A DNA stretch of 64,000 bases from Sphingomonas sp. BK235 (GCF_004345855.1 NZ_SLXN01000002.1:620001-684000), one strand, 5' to 3'. Counted from the stretch's first letter, positions 1 through 9,556 are shown. Program-made: numbers and translations. Notes: a model not told the origin generated them from the letters alone.

Positions 1-228
1 CTTCTCGTCCGAGGTCTTGACCAGCCAATTGTCGAGACCGCCGTTATGCTCGACCGAGCGCAGCCCGTGGGTCGAGACGCGCAGCGTCACCGAACGCTCC
101 AGCGCGTCCGACAGCAGCGTCACGTTCTGCAGGTTGGGCAGGAAGGTGCGCTTGGTCTTGTTGTTCGCGTGGGAGACGTTGTTCCCCACCTGCCGGCCCT
201 TGCCGGTCAGCTCGCAGATGCGCGACAT
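1..228 (-). CDS. rpmB: 50S ribosomal protein L28 (3' end cut by window edge)
   Basis: This is a structural protein of the large ribosomal subunit. The minus-strand translation starts [20 protein letters not shown] and continues with [13 protein letters not shown], which is the characteristic N-terminal half of bacterial L28. The ATG is at 228 and 76 codons are visible. The family in this group is roughly 95-100 residues, so about 20 residues lie beyond the left edge. The gene runs out of the window without a stop. Confidence 0.96.
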   Translation of the reverse strand, partial: MSRICELTGKGRQVGNNVSHANNKTKRTFLPNLQNVTLLSDALERSVTLRVSTHGLRSVEHNGGLDNWLVKTSDEK

Positions 229-402
229 GTGATCGATCCTGAATATCGGTTGCCCGGAAAGTGGGGCGCGATAGCCCGTGCGGCGCGATCGGTCAAGCAC
301 CGCGGAGTCGGCCACATCGGGCCAGCAGCAACCTCGCCCCGCGCGGCGCGTTGTAGCGACCATGGCGTTGTTGCGCTAACGTACCGATCGGGAGGAACCA
401 AG

Positions 403-630
403 ATGCGCATGTTGCTGGCCCTGGTGGGGATCGCCGCTCTGGTGCTGCTCGCCGCGATGATGCTGGGCTTCGTCAAGTTCGACCAGACGCAGACCGCGCA
501 GCTGCCGCGGCTGGAAGGCGGACAGGCGCCCAAGTTCGAGGCGGACGTCGCCAAGGTGCGCCTCGGCACCGAGAACAAGACGGTGGAGGTGCCCAAGGTC
601 GAGGTGGAGAAGCCCGGCGAGGGTCGCTGA
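403..630 (+). CDS. Small single-pass membrane protein, unknown function
   Basis: The product is 75 residues. The N-terminus (about residues 3-24) is a strongly hydrophobic helix, so it is an inner-membrane anchor or uncleaved signal. The rest is a charged soluble tail rich in Lys, Glu, Val and Pro with a repeated V-x-K-V-E pattern at the C-terminus (VEVPKVEVEKPGEG). A good ribosome-binding site (GGGAGGAA) lies 7-8 bases before the ATG at 403. It is divergent from rpmB. I do not recognise the family; the tail probably sits in the periplasm (inference). Confidence 0.75.
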   Translation: MRMLLALVGIAALVLLAAMMLGFVKFDQTQTAQLPRLEGGQAPKFEADVAKVRLGTENKTVEVPKVEVEKPGEGR

Positions 631-631
631 G

Positions 632-745
632 GCCGGGCTGAGCTGAGGCTCGGGCTGGGGTTCGAGCTGAGGCTGGGGCTGGGGTTGGCCGAGGCTGGGG
701 CTGGCTGAGGCTGGGGCTGGCCGAGGCCGGGCCGGGGCTGGCCGG
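632..745 (+). repeat. GC-rich low-complexity tandem repeat
   Basis: This is an imperfect tandem array of GAGGCTGGGGCTGG-like units between the small membrane-protein gene and tadA. The units drift in length and sequence, as in slippage-generated low-complexity DNA. There is no spacer and repeat structure of a CRISPR array, and no ORF needs it. Confidence 0.6.
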
Positions 746-773
746 CCGCGCCGCCTTTGGCTAGGCGGCGGGC

Positions 774-1223
774 ATGTTCCCGCTGCCTTCCGCGATGCGC
801 CAGGCGCTCGACGCCGCGCGCGACGCCGCGGCGGCGGGCGAGGTGCCGGTCGGTGCGGCGCTGGTGCATCGCGGCGCGGTGCTGGCCGTCGCCGCCAATG
901 CGCCGCGTGCGCTCTGTGACCCCACCGCGCATGCCGAGATGCTGGTGATTCGCGCCGCCGCGCGCGCGCTCGGGCGCGACCGGCTGGAGGAATGCGACCT
1001 GTATGTGACGCTGGAGCCCTGCGCGATGTGCGCGGGGGCGATCGCGCACGCGCGGGTGGCGCGGCTCTATTATGGCGCGGACGATCCCAAGGGCGGCGCG
1101 GTGGAGCATGGCGCGCGCTTCTTCGCGCAGCCGACCTGCCACCACCGGCCCGAGGTGTTCGCCGGACTGGGCGCGCGCGAATCGGCCGAGCTGTTGCGCG
1201 GCTTCTTCGCGGCGCGGCGCTAG
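774..1223 (+). CDS. tadA: tRNA adenosine(34) deaminase
   Basis: The enzyme converts A34 to inosine in the anticodon of tRNA-Arg(ACG), allowing it to read CGN codons. The 149-residue protein has the cytidine/deoxycytidylate deaminase zinc motif: HAE at residues 53-55 (ligand His53, proton shuttle Glu55) and PCAMC with Cys83 and Cys86. The downstream tract ARVARLYYGADDPKGGAV is typical of TadA rather than cytidine deaminases. Length and start (ATG 774) agree with the family. It stands alone after the GC-rich repeat. Confidence 0.93.
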   Translation: MFPLPSAMRQALDAARDAAAAGEVPVGAALVHRGAVLAVAANAPRALCDPTAHAEMLVIRAAARALGRDRLEECDLYVTLEPCAMCAGAIAHARVARLYYGADDPKGGAVEHGARFFAQPTCHHRPEVFAGLGARESAELLRGFFAARR

Positions 1224-1417
1224 ATCCCGCGGCGGCGCGCGCCGCCGATACCGTCCTGGTGCTCGCCGCAGGGTGGGGGGAGGGGCACTCCGCGATTCAG
1301 CCCGGTCGAACCGTGCTCCAGCGGACGCCGGCGCCCCGGGGCCGCGCGCCATCCGCCCAGACTTTGCCCTGCCGCCAGCGGCTTGTGCCGCGCGGCGACG
1401 GGGCCGATAGGGCGCGG

Positions 1418-2650
1418 ATGACTTCCCCCACCGCCCCGCACCCGGCGCCGCGCGGCATGCACCCGCGCGAGTTCGTCGCCTTCATCGCCGCGCTGATGGG
1501 GGTCAACGCGCTCGGCGTCGACCTGATGCTCCCCGCGCTCGCCGACATCGGGCACGAGCTCGCGGTCAGCGCCGCCAACCACCGCCAGTGGATCGTCACC
1601 GTCTATATGATGGGCTTCGGGCTCGGCCAGCTCGTCTACGGCCCGCTCGCGGACCGGTTCGGGCGGCGCCCGGTGCTGATCGTCACGCTCGCCGGCTTCG
1701 TCGGCGCGAGCGTGTTCGCCGCCAGCGCCGCGACCTTCCCCGCGCTGCTCGGCGCGCGGCTGCTCCAGGGGCTGATGTCGGCCTCGACGCGCGTGCTGGC
1801 GGTGGCGATCGTGCGCGACGGCGCCTCGGGGCGGCAGATGGCGCGCACCATGTCGATCGCGCAGATGATCTTCTTCATCGTGCCGATCATGGCGCCGACG
1901 CTGGGGCAGGGGCTGCTCGCCTTCGGGCCGTGGCGCTTCATCTTCTACGCGCTCGGCGGGTTCGCCGCCTTCGTGCTGGCCTGGACCTTGCTGCGCGTGC
2001 CCGAGACGCTCGCGGTCGAGCGCCGCGTCGCGATCTCGCTCGCCAACCTGCGCGCCAATTACCGCCAGACGCTGACCAACCGCTATTCCGCGGGCTATGC
2101 CGTGGCGGCGTCGCTTACCTTCGGCGGGATCATCGCCTTCGTCTCCTCGGCGCAGCAGATCTTCGTCGACGAGTTCGGCGCGGGCGAGCGCTTCACCCTG
2201 CTGTTCGCGCTCTGCGCCGGGGCGATGGCCTGCGCCTCCTTCGCCAACAGCCGGCTGGTCGAGCGGCTCGGCACGCGGCTGATCTCGCAGAGCGCGGTGC
2301 TCGCGCTGATCGCGCTGTCGCTGGTGCATCTGCTGGTGATCGTCGCGGGGTGGGAATCGCTGGAGAGCTATATCGTCTTCCAGGCGCTGAGCATGACCTG
2401 CATCGGCCTGTGCGGGTCGAACTTCGGCGCGATGGCGATGGAGCCGGTGGGGCATATCGCGGGCACCGCCTCGTCGGTGCAGGGCTTCATCACCAGCATC
2501 GGCGCGGTGCTGGTGGGCAGCGCGATCGGCCAATCCTATGCGGGCACGACGCTGCCGCTCGCGCTCGGCTATCTCGCGATCGGGCTCGCGGTGCTCGCGC
2601 TGGTGTGGGTGATCGAGGGCGGCCAGCTGTTCCGCGCGCGCATGGGGTGA
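1418..2650 (+). CDS. Bcr/CflA-type multidrug efflux transporter (MFS, DHA1)
   Basis: This is a 410-residue, 12-helix major facilitator of the Bcr/CflA drug-resistance group and probably a proton-driven exporter. The first helix has the family pattern GVDLMLPALADIG and motif A is GPLADRFGRRPVL after helix 2. The C-terminal half keeps SNFGAMAMEPVGHIAGTASS, typical of Bcr/CflA. The ATG at 1418 gives a 13-residue polar leader; a second Met at codon 14 is an alternative start. The substrate cannot be read from sequence. Confidence 0.87.
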   Translation: MTSPTAPHPAPRGMHPREFVAFIAALMGVNALGVDLMLPALADIGHELAVSAANHRQWIVTVYMMGFGLGQLVYGPLADRFGRRPVLIVTLAGFVGASVFAASAATFPALLGARLLQGLMSASTRVLAVAIVRDGASGRQMARTMSIAQMIFFIVPIMAPTLGQGLLAFGPWRFIFYALGGFAAFVLAWTLLRVPETLAVERRVAISLANLRANYRQTLTNRYSAGYAVAASLTFGGIIAFVSSAQQIFVDEFGAGERFTLLFALCAGAMACASFANSRLVERLGTRLISQSAVLALIALSLVHLLVIVAGWESLESYIVFQALSMTCIGLCGSNFGAMAMEPVGHIAGTASSVQGFITSIGAVLVGSAIGQSYAGTTLPLALGYLAIGLAVLALVWVIEGGQLFRARMG

Positions 2651-2691
2651 GCGGCCTCACTCCTCCTCGCCGCGCGAGGAGGAGTCGGTCG

Positions 2692-4503
2692 TCAGAACCC
2701 CGACCAGTCGTCGCTCACCGCCACCGCGCGCGGCCCCGCGGCGCCGCGGCGCACGCCCGCGGCGGCGCGCTGCTGGAGCTGGTGGACCGGGCTGGCCGCC
2801 GCGCGCGGCGCCGCGCCGACCTTGAAGCGCGCCACCTGCTGCGCGAGCGAATCGGCCTCCACCGCCAGGCTGCGTGCCGCCGCGGTGGCTTCCTCCACCA
2901 TCGCGGCATTCTGCTGCGTGACATTGTCCATCTCGCTCACCGCGGTGTTGACCTGCTGCAGCCCGGTGGCCTGCTGCTCGGCCGCGGTGGCGATCTGGCG
3001 CACGAGGCCGCTGACCTCGCCGACGCGCGCGTTGATCCGCGCCAGCGCGCCGCCGGCCTCGTTGACCAGCGCGACACCGGCGTCGACCTGCTCGGTCGCG
3101 GCGGTGATCTTGCTCTTCACGTCGCGCGCCGCATCGGCGGAGCGCTGCGCCAGCGCGCGCACCTCGGAGGCGACCACCGCGAAGCCCTTGCCCGCGTCGC
3201 CCGCGCGCGCCGCCTCGACCCCCGCGTTGAGCGCGAGCAGATTGGTCTGGAAGGCGATCGCGTCGATCACGCCGATGATCTCGCCGATCTCGCCCGAGGC
3301 GCGCTCGATCCCGCCCATCGCGGAGACCGCGCGCTCCACCACCTGCGCCGACTGTTCGGCCTCGGTGCGCGCCGCCTCCACCGTCTGATTGGCCTGTGCC
3401 GCACTGGCGGCGGTCTCGCGCACCGTGCTGGTGATCTGCTCCATCGCGGCGGCGGTCTCTTCCAGGCTGGCGGCCTGCTGCTCGGTGCGCTGCGACAGGT
3501 CGTCCGAGGCGGCGCGGATGTCGGCGGCGCCGTCGTTGATGCCGTTGGTCGCCTGGGTCACCGCGCTCATCACCTGCGCCATCGCGTCCATCGCCGCGTT
3601 GAAGTCGCGCTCGAGCTGCGCATAGGCGGGCGGGAAGCCGCTGAACCGCGCGGCCAGATCGGCGTCGGCGAGCCGGGCGAGCCCGCCGCCGACCTCCGCG
3701 AACACCGCCTCGCGCTCGGCGTCGGCGCGCGCCTTCTCCACCGCGGCGTCGCGGAACACCGCCACCGCCTGCGCGATCGTGCCGATCTCGTCGCGGCGGT
3801 CGGCGCTGGGCAGCGCGACGTCGTGCCGCCCCGCCGCCAGCTCGCCCATCACGGTCGCGATCTCCACTGTCGGGCGCGCGATCGAGCGCGACAGCAGCCA
3901 CCCCATCGCCGCCGCCAGCGCCACCGCGAGCGCGCCGCCGAGCGCGAGCGCGAGCGTCACCATCGTCTCGGCGTGGCGCTGCGCGGCGTCCTGCTCCGCC
4001 ACCCAGGCCTGTTGCGCGCCCTGGATCTCCTTGATGACGTCGCGCATCGCGCCGAGCTGCTTGGAGCCCGCCAGCTCGCGCGCCTGCTCGCGCGTCGCCG
4101 GATCGGCGAAAGCGGCGAGCGTGGGCGCGACCTTGCTGCTCTTCCACGCCTCCACCGCGGCGAGGAAGCGGCGCACCCGCGCACCCTGGTCGGGGCGCGC
4201 GGCGTGGCGCGCGAAGGCCGCCGCGGCGGTGTCGATCTCGGCGACATTCTCGCGATAGGTGTCGAGGAAAGCGGGCTTGCCGAGCAGCACATAGCCGCGC
4301 ACCGCGCTCTGCCCCTCGACCACGCCGTTGAGCATGTCGTCGGCGTCGTCCGAGGCGAGCTTGGCCTCGTCGCGCGCGATCGCGACATGGTGGAGCGTGC
4401 GCACATTGGCGAACACGACCAGGCTGACGATCGAGAAGGTCGCGATCAGCACCGCGAAGGCAAGTGCGAGCTTCCGTGGAATGGCGATGTGGCGAATGGT
4501 CAT
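2692..4503 (-). CDS. Methyl-accepting chemotaxis protein with CHASE3-like sensor
   Basis: This 603-residue transmembrane chemoreceptor passes a periplasmic signal to CheA/CheW. An N-terminal helix (about residues 12-33) and a second one near 188-210 flank an all-helical periplasmic domain with the CHASE3-like segment [22 protein letters not shown] and a long coiled signalling domain follow. The hairpin tip is the conserved [19 protein letters not shown]. The Q/E-rich methylation helices are present (for example [16 protein letters not shown]). No C-terminal NWETF-type pentapeptide for CheR binding is seen. No other che genes are nearby, so it is an orphan receptor. Confidence 0.9.
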   Translation of the reverse strand: MTIRHIAIPRKLALAFAVLIATFSIVSLVVFANVRTLHHVAIARDEAKLASDDADDMLNGVVEGQSAVRGYVLLGKPAFLDTYRENVAEIDTAAAAFARHAARPDQGARVRRFLAAVEAWKSSKVAPTLAAFADPATREQARELAGSKQLGAMRDVIKEIQGAQQAWVAEQDAAQRHAETMVTLALALGGALAVALAAAMGWLLSRSIARPTVEIATVMGELAAGRHDVALPSADRRDEIGTIAQAVAVFRDAAVEKARADAEREAVFAEVGGGLARLADADLAARFSGFPPAYAQLERDFNAAMDAMAQVMSAVTQATNGINDGAADIRAASDDLSQRTEQQAASLEETAAAMEQITSTVRETAASAAQANQTVEAARTEAEQSAQVVERAVSAMGGIERASGEIGEIIGVIDAIAFQTNLLALNAGVEAARAGDAGKGFAVVASEVRALAQRSADAARDVKSKITAATEQVDAGVALVNEAGGALARINARVGEVSGLVRQIATAAEQQATGLQQVNTAVSEMDNVTQQNAAMVEEATAAARSLAVEADSLAQQVARFKVGAAPRAAASPVHQLQQRAAAGVRRGAAGPRAVAVSDDWSGF

Positions 4504-4652
4504 GAGTCCCCCGGCAATCGTTCCTTGGTAGCCGCGAGGAGTTAAGGCGGTGCTAAGGCTACGACCAAAGTACGGGATCGCTGGCGGAATTATGATGCGC
4601 GCCGCATTCGGTCGTTAACCACTTGGCAAAAAGGTGCGGCTAGCGGGTGGTC

Positions 4653-5879
4653 ATGCCTTCCTGTTTCACGCCGATTCGCCGCCTCGCCGCGGTGTCCGTC
4701 CTCGCGCTGACGGCGAGCCCCGCGCTGGCCGATCCGATCACGCTCACCCCGATGCAGGAGGCGCGGCTGCGCTACGAGCATGTCGAGCAGGACGGGATCG
4801 CGCGCAGCGCCGACGCGGTGACGATCCGCGTGCGCAGCGGCGTCACCGCCACCAGCGGGCGCTTCTCCGCGATGATCGAGGCGCAGGGCAATCTCGCGCT
4901 GCTCGACCATTATGACGACACGGTCGGCAACGGTGTCGGCTATCCCACCGTCGGCGATCCGCAGAACATCGCGATCTATCGCGCGCAGCTCCAGTACAAG
5001 AGCCGCGCCGTCACGCTGATCGGCGGGCGCCAGCGCATCGGGCTGGAGGACGATCGCTTCGTCGGCTCGGCCGCGATCCGGCAGAATTCACGCTCGTTCG
5101 ACGCGGTGCGCGGGCAGCTCGCGCTGACCCCGCACCTGCGCGCCGACGTGACCTATGCGTGGAGCGTGCGCACGCCGAGCGGGATCAACGGCACCGGCGC
5201 CAAGCCGACCGCGATCGGCGGCGACAATGTCTTCGCGCTGCTGGCGCAGGACACGCCGCTGGGGACGCTCACCGGCTTCGCCTATCTGGTCGATCAGGAC
5301 GAGCCCGCGGTGCAGGGTTATCGCCTGTCGAGCCAGAGCTATGGCGCGCGGCTGGTGGGCACGCGCCCGCTCGCGCCCAGGCTGAAGGCGTCGTGGCAGC
5401 TCAGCTACGCCACCCAGTCGGACTATCACCGCAACCCCAACGACTATCGCGCCGATTATTACATCGTCGACGGCGCGATCGACTGGCGCGCGCTGCACGT
5501 CGGCGCGGGTTATGAGGTGCTGGGGTCGGGCAACGGCACCGCGCTCACCTCGTTCCAGACGCCGCTGGCCTCGATCTTCAAGTTCCAGGGCTGGGCCGAC
5601 AAGCTCACCACCACCCCGCCCAACGGCGTGCGCGACCTGTACGGCAGCCTGGGGTGGAGCTGGCCCAAGCTCGGCGCGTTCAAGGCCGCCTCGATCCAGG
5701 CGGTGTATCATCGCTTCGACGCCGAGCGGATCGACTCGCATTACGGCAACGAGGTCGACCTGCTCGCCTCGGCCAAGCTGGCGCGCTACGGCGTGTCGGC
5801 GCGCTACGCCACCTATCACGCCGACCGTTTCGCCACCGACACGCGCAAGATCTGGCTGGAGCTGACCTGGGCGCTGTGA
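4653..5879 (+). CDS. Outer-membrane beta-barrel protein (alginate-export/porin-like)
   Basis: The product is 408 residues with a clear signal peptide (LAAVSVLALTASPALA, cleavage before DPITLTP). The rest is alternating amphipathic beta-strands ending in an aromatic/hydrophobic strand (KIWLELTWAL), as expected for an outer-membrane barrel. Segments such as GGRQRIGLEDDRFVGSAAIR and QNSRSFDAVRG resemble the alginate-export (AlgE-like) family of sphingomonads. ATG 4653 is preferred; an in-frame GTG lies six bases earlier. It is divergent from the chemoreceptor. Substrate unknown. Confidence 0.75.
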   Translation: MPSCFTPIRRLAAVSVLALTASPALADPITLTPMQEARLRYEHVEQDGIARSADAVTIRVRSGVTATSGRFSAMIEAQGNLALLDHYDDTVGNGVGYPTVGDPQNIAIYRAQLQYKSRAVTLIGGRQRIGLEDDRFVGSAAIRQNSRSFDAVRGQLALTPHLRADVTYAWSVRTPSGINGTGAKPTAIGGDNVFALLAQDTPLGTLTGFAYLVDQDEPAVQGYRLSSQSYGARLVGTRPLAPRLKASWQLSYATQSDYHRNPNDYRADYYIVDGAIDWRALHVGAGYEVLGSGNGTALTSFQTPLASIFKFQGWADKLTTTPPNGVRDLYGSLGWSWPKLGAFKAASIQAVYHRFDAERIDSHYGNEVDLLASAKLARYGVSARYATYHADRFATDTRKIWLELTWAL

Positions 5880-5886
5880 GCCGCGC

Positions 5887-6819
5887 TCAGCCGCCGCGAT
5901 AGGCGCGGCCCGACTGGATCAGCCGCTGGCGCGCGGTGTTGCCGGGCACCGCGATATGCGTCGCGGGATCATATTCGCGGCCGACGCCGGGCGCCCCCTC
6001 GGGCACCCATAGTTCCACCAATGTGTTGGTGTAGCTCGCGGGCAGATAGCGGACCCAATAGCCGTCGGGATGGTGGCTCCAGCGCCGCGCGGGGACGTCG
6101 AGGCTGCCCGCGCCGCGCGGCGCGGCGCCGGCGAGCACCGCGACACGCTCCAGCTCGCCGAAGCTGGTCCCCGGCGTGACGAGCATCCGGCGCAGATCGG
6201 CCTCGGCCTGCATTGCCTGGCGCAGCTCGCGCGGCAGATTGTCCGCGACCGGCCCCTCCGCCACCATGTCGAGCAGCGAGCGGTTGAGCGCGGCGAGCTG
6301 GCGCGCGGGCAGCAGCCGCGCCGCGATCGCCTTGTGCTCGGTCGACAGGTCCTCCAGCCGCGCGCGCGCGACGATCGCCCACAACAGCGTCTGGATGTCG
6401 TGCTGCGCGATCTCGGGATGCTGGACCGAGTTGCGCACGATGGTGATGACCGCGTCCTTGGCCGCGCCGAGCGGCGGCGCGTAGAGATAGCCGTCGCCGC
6501 CGCCCGGGCCATGGGTGCCGGCATGGAGGCAGTAACTCTGGTCGTGGAAGCTGTAATAGCCCGGCTGGAGCACGAACCCGCCGGTGGCGGTGCGCTGCAG
6601 CTCGGTCAGCGCGCGCTTGGGCACGGGCGGGGTGAAATCGTCCTGGCTCGGGTCGGCCCAGCGCGCGTCGGCGAGGCTGGTCGAGATCGGCGCCTTGCGC
6701 AGGCTGGGCAGCGTGATCCCGCCCGGCACCAGTTTCTTGAGCATGCCGAACTGGCCCGTGGCGGGCACCGCCAGCGTGGCGAGCAGGGCGGCCGCGGCCG
6801 GCAGCAGGAACGCGCGCAT
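5887..6819 (-). CDS. Secreted protein of unknown function
   Basis: This 310-residue protein has a signal peptide (AAAALLATLAVPATG, cleavage near residue 22). The mature part has a region with Tyr, Phe and Cys (LQPGYYSFHDQSYCLHAGTH) followed by GPGGGDGYLYAPPLG. The middle is helical and has the tract HDIQTLLWAIVARARLEDL. The C-terminal segment ends with a short basic tail. I recognise no catalytic motif. The gene is tail-to-tail with the outer-membrane barrel gene, 7 bp apart. Periplasmic or surface location is inferred from the signal peptide. Confidence 0.7.
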   Translation of the reverse strand: MRAFLLPAAAALLATLAVPATGQFGMLKKLVPGGITLPSLRKAPISTSLADARWADPSQDDFTPPVPKRALTELQRTATGGFVLQPGYYSFHDQSYCLHAGTHGPGGGDGYLYAPPLGAAKDAVITIVRNSVQHPEIAQHDIQTLLWAIVARARLEDLSTEHKAIAARLLPARQLAALNRSLLDMVAEGPVADNLPRELRQAMQAEADLRRMLVTPGTSFGELERVAVLAGAAPRGAGSLDVPARRWSHHPDGYWVRYLPASYTNTLVELWVPEGAPGVGREYDPATHIAVPGNTARQRLIQSGRAYRGG

Positions 6820-7000
6820 CGTCGATAACTCCCCCCGGAGATGATGGCGGCGCCTAGCCGCGCGCGGGTGCCGCGGGAAAGAGCGCTTTCTTACTGTTGC
6901 GCAACGATTCTCTTTTGCCGGTATCGCGACGCGCGCGCGTCGCTATCCTGCCGCGCGGCGCGGCGCCCGATCGCGCGCGGGGGATGAGGAGAAGAGCGCG

Positions 7001-8659
7001 ATGGCCACCCAGGATCACGCGGCCGCGCCCGCGGCGCAGCGTCGCCGCGAGGCGCTGGTGATCGGCGCCTCCTCGCTCGGCACCGTGTTCGAATGGTATG
7101 ACTTCTATCTCTACGGCCTGCTCGCGACGCACATCTCGCGGCATTTCTTCTCGGGGGTGAACGAGACCACCGGCTTCATCCTCGCGCTCGGCGCCTTCGC
7201 CGCGGGCTTCGCGGTGCGGCCGTTCGGCGCGCTGGTGTTCGGGCGGATCGGCGATCTGGTCGGACGCAAGAACACCTTCCTCGTGACGATGGCGATCATG
7301 GGCCTGTCCACCTTCGCGGTCGGGCTGCTGCCGTCCTACGCGACGATCGGGGTGGCGGCGCCGGTGATCCTGGTCGCGCTGCGGCTGCTCCAGGGGCTGG
7401 CGCTGGGCGGCGAATATGGCGGTGCGGCGACCTATGTCGCGGAACATGCGCCCGATCATCGCCGCGGCCTGTACACCAGCTTCATCCAGACCACCGCGAC
7501 GCTCGGCCTGTTCGCCGCGCTGCTGGTGGTGATCGGGGTGCGCGCGATCGTCGGCGAGCAGAGCTTCGCCGCGATCGGCTGGCGCGTGCCCTTCCTGCTG
7601 TCGCTGCTGCTGCTCGGCGTGTCGGTGTGGATCCGGCTCCAGCTCGCCGAGAGCCCGGTGTTCCTGCGGATGAAGGCGGAGGGCACCACCTCCAAGGCGC
7701 CGCTGACCGAGGCGTTCGCGCGCTGGGGCAATGTGCGGCTGGTGCTGATCGCGCTGTTCGGCGCCGCGATGGGGCAGGCCGTGGTCTGGTACACCGGCCA
7801 GTTCTACGCCTTGTTCTTCCTGGAGAAGATGCTCAAGGTCGACGGCGCGACCGCGAATGTGCTGATGGCGGTGGCGCTGGCGCTGGGCACGCCCTTCTTC
7901 GTGTTCTTCGGCTGGCTGTCGGATCGGATCGGGCGCAAGCCGATCCTGCTCGCGGGCTGCGCGCTCGCCTGCGTCAGCTATTTCCCGCTCTTCGCCGCGC
8001 TGACCGCCGCGGCCAATCCCGCGCTGGCGCGCGCGCAGGCGGTGGCGCCGGTGACGGTGGTGGCCGATCCGGCGGACTGTTCGTTCCAGTTCGACCCGAT
8101 CGGGCGCACGCGCTTCGACGCGCATAGCTGCGACATCGCCAAGTCCTTCCTCGCGCGCAACGGCGTCAGCTACGCCAACCGCGCCGCCCCCGCGGGGACG
8201 GTCGCGCAGGTGCGCGTCGGCGCGACCGTGCTGCCGGTGCCCGATCCGGCGCGGCTGGCCGAGCCGCTGCGCGCGGCGGCGGTGTCCGACTATCAGGCGC
8301 GGCTCGCCACCGCGCTCGCGGCGGCGGGCTATCCCGCGCGCGCCGAGGGGATGAACGCGCCGCTGGTGGTGGCGATCCTGTGGTTCATGGTGCTGCTGGT
8401 GACGATGGTCTACGGCCCGATCGCGGCGCTGCTGGTGGAGCTGTTCCCCGCGCGGATCCGCTACACCGCGATGTCGCTGCCCTATCATATCGGCAACGGC
8501 TGGTTCGGCGGCTTCCTGCCGACCACCGCCTTCGCGATGGTCGCGGCGACCGGGAACATCTATTACGGCCTGTGGTATCCGGTGGTGCTGGCGGCGGTGA
8601 CGCTGGTGCTGGGGCTGCTGTTCCTGCCCGAGACCTTCCGCCGCCGCATCGACGGCTAG
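7001..8659 (+). CDS. MFS metabolite:H+ symporter (MHS family) with large inserted loop
   Basis: This is a 552-residue inner-membrane transporter. The start GTVFEWYDFYLYGLLA and the motif LRLLQGLALGGEYGGAATYV are hallmarks of the metabolite:H+ symporter group (KgtP, ProP, ShiA relatives), which import organic acids or osmolytes. Motif A (GRIGDLVGRKNT) and its second-half copy (GWLSDRIGRKP) are intact. An extra segment of about 110 residues, roughly 340-450, sits between late helices. It is polar, contains two Cys and is predicted to be soluble. ATG 7001 follows GGATGAGGAGAAGAG. The substrate is not predictable. Confidence 0.85.
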   Translation: MATQDHAAAPAAQRRREALVIGASSLGTVFEWYDFYLYGLLATHISRHFFSGVNETTGFILALGAFAAGFAVRPFGALVFGRIGDLVGRKNTFLVTMAIMGLSTFAVGLLPSYATIGVAAPVILVALRLLQGLALGGEYGGAATYVAEHAPDHRRGLYTSFIQTTATLGLFAALLVVIGVRAIVGEQSFAAIGWRVPFLLSLLLLGVSVWIRLQLAESPVFLRMKAEGTTSKAPLTEAFARWGNVRLVLIALFGAAMGQAVVWYTGQFYALFFLEKMLKVDGATANVLMAVALALGTPFFVFFGWLSDRIGRKPILLAGCALACVSYFPLFAALTAAANPALARAQAVAPVTVVADPADCSFQFDPIGRTRFDAHSCDIAKSFLARNGVSYANRAAPAGTVAQVRVGATVLPVPDPARLAEPLRAAAVSDYQARLATALAAAGYPARAEGMNAPLVVAILWFMVLLVTMVYGPIAALLVELFPARIRYTAMSLPYHIGNGWFGGFLPTTAFAMVAATGNIYYGLWYPVVLAAVTLVLGLLFLPETFRRRIDG

Positions 8660-8726
8660 GCGATGGTGACCTTACCGGGTCGCGACAAACTGGACCGTTG
8701 CCGGGAGCAAGCGTATATCGAACGCC

Positions 8727-9209
8727 ATGGCCTATACTCCGCTCGCTTTGGCGAACACATTCGTGTCGCGCTACGGCCCGAGATGTCATTTCGACCATAT
8801 GAAGCTGCAGAAGCTCGACTTCTACGCTTATGGCTGGTGGCTTGCTTACAACGATAGACCCTTGCTGGCGGAGCAGCCGCAAGTCTGGCGGCACGGCCCG
8901 GTATTTTCCTCGCTCTACACGGCGCTTCGTCCCTTCGGCAGCGCCGCGATCGTGCGGCCGGTCGGCGCGCCCCACAGCGACCCGCCGATGATACCCGACA
9001 GCGACACCGCGGTGCTGGATTGGGTCGACTGGATCTGGAGTCGGTACGGCCATCTCAACGCGCTGCAACTATCGGACATGACGCATGAGGTGGGGACTCC
9101 CTGGCAGTTGGAAGCGCAGGCGCGCAACTACCGGGTCCCCAACCGCCACCCCATCCCCGACGGAACCACCCAGCGCTACTTCAAAGGTCTCGCTGCCGAT
9201 CTCTCTTGA
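8727..9209 (+). CDS. Panacea-domain (DUF4065/SocA-like) putative antitoxin
   Basis: The 160-residue protein carries the Panacea/SocA-like domain. Characteristic tracts are MKLQKLDFYAYGWWLA, then WRHGPVFSSLY, and near the end DMTHEVGTPWQ. In established work, Panacea domains act as antitoxins for many unrelated toxins, often encoded next to them. The next gene starts two bases after this stop and encodes a small membrane protein, fitting such a pair. Codon use is less GC-extreme than in both neighbours, suggesting recent acquisition. The antitoxin role here is inferred from domain and context. Confidence 0.8.
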   Translation: MAYTPLALANTFVSRYGPRCHFDHMKLQKLDFYAYGWWLAYNDRPLLAEQPQVWRHGPVFSSLYTALRPFGSAAIVRPVGAPHSDPPMIPDSDTAVLDWVDWIWSRYGHLNALQLSDMTHEVGTPWQLEAQARNYRVPNRHPIPDGTTQRYFKGLAADLS

Positions 9210-9210
9210 A

Positions 9211-9537
9211 GTGGAGGGCGAGGCGACCTTCGAGGTCGCGCGCCATCCCTCCAGTGCCGAAGAGCAAGAGGCGCTGGAGAGCGTTCGCGGCAGGAAGCTC
9301 AGGAACGACTCGGACGAGCAGGACATCGGCGAGCGCGTTCGCTATGCGTCCCACGCATACGGCATCACACAGGCCTGGATCGGTTTCCTGATGGTGCTGA
9401 CCTTGGCGCAATTCTCCTTGAAGCCGATCGGTGTCGGGCTGTCCGATGCGACGTTCATCGCGGTTTTCACCACCACCACGGCATCGGTGTTCGGCTTCTG
9501 GCTGCTCGTCGGAAATTATCTGTTCAGGAGCAAGTGA
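9211..9537 (+). CDS. Small two-helix membrane protein, candidate Panacea-linked toxin
   Basis: The product is 108 residues if read from GTG 9211, one base after the preceding TGA; the start is uncertain because the frame stays open upstream. Residues about 1-55 are charged and polar. Two hydrophobic helices follow (around ITQAWIGFLMVLTLAQF and FIAVFTTTTASVFGFWLLVG), with a short basic tail YLFRSK. The TTTTAS-FGFWLLVGNYLF pattern recurs in small membrane proteins of accessory regions. Coupling to the Panacea gene suggests a membrane-acting toxin (inference). Confidence 0.65.
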   Translation: MEGEATFEVARHPSSAEEQEALESVRGRKLRNDSDEQDIGERVRYASHAYGITQAWIGFLMVLTLAQFSLKPIGVGLSDATFIAVFTTTTASVFGFWLLVGNYLFRSK

Positions 9538-9556
9538 ACGGCCTTCTCCGACGCGG

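Noticed and set aside
632..745. Tandem repeats as a possible CRISPR array
   Set aside because: Units are adjacent, imperfect and without unique spacers, and no cas gene is present.
1588..4545. Plus-strand open frame of 985 codons across the chemoreceptor
   Set aside because: It is a shadow of the MFS gene and of the minus-strand chemoreceptor; its translation is Arg/Ala-rich with no family sequence.
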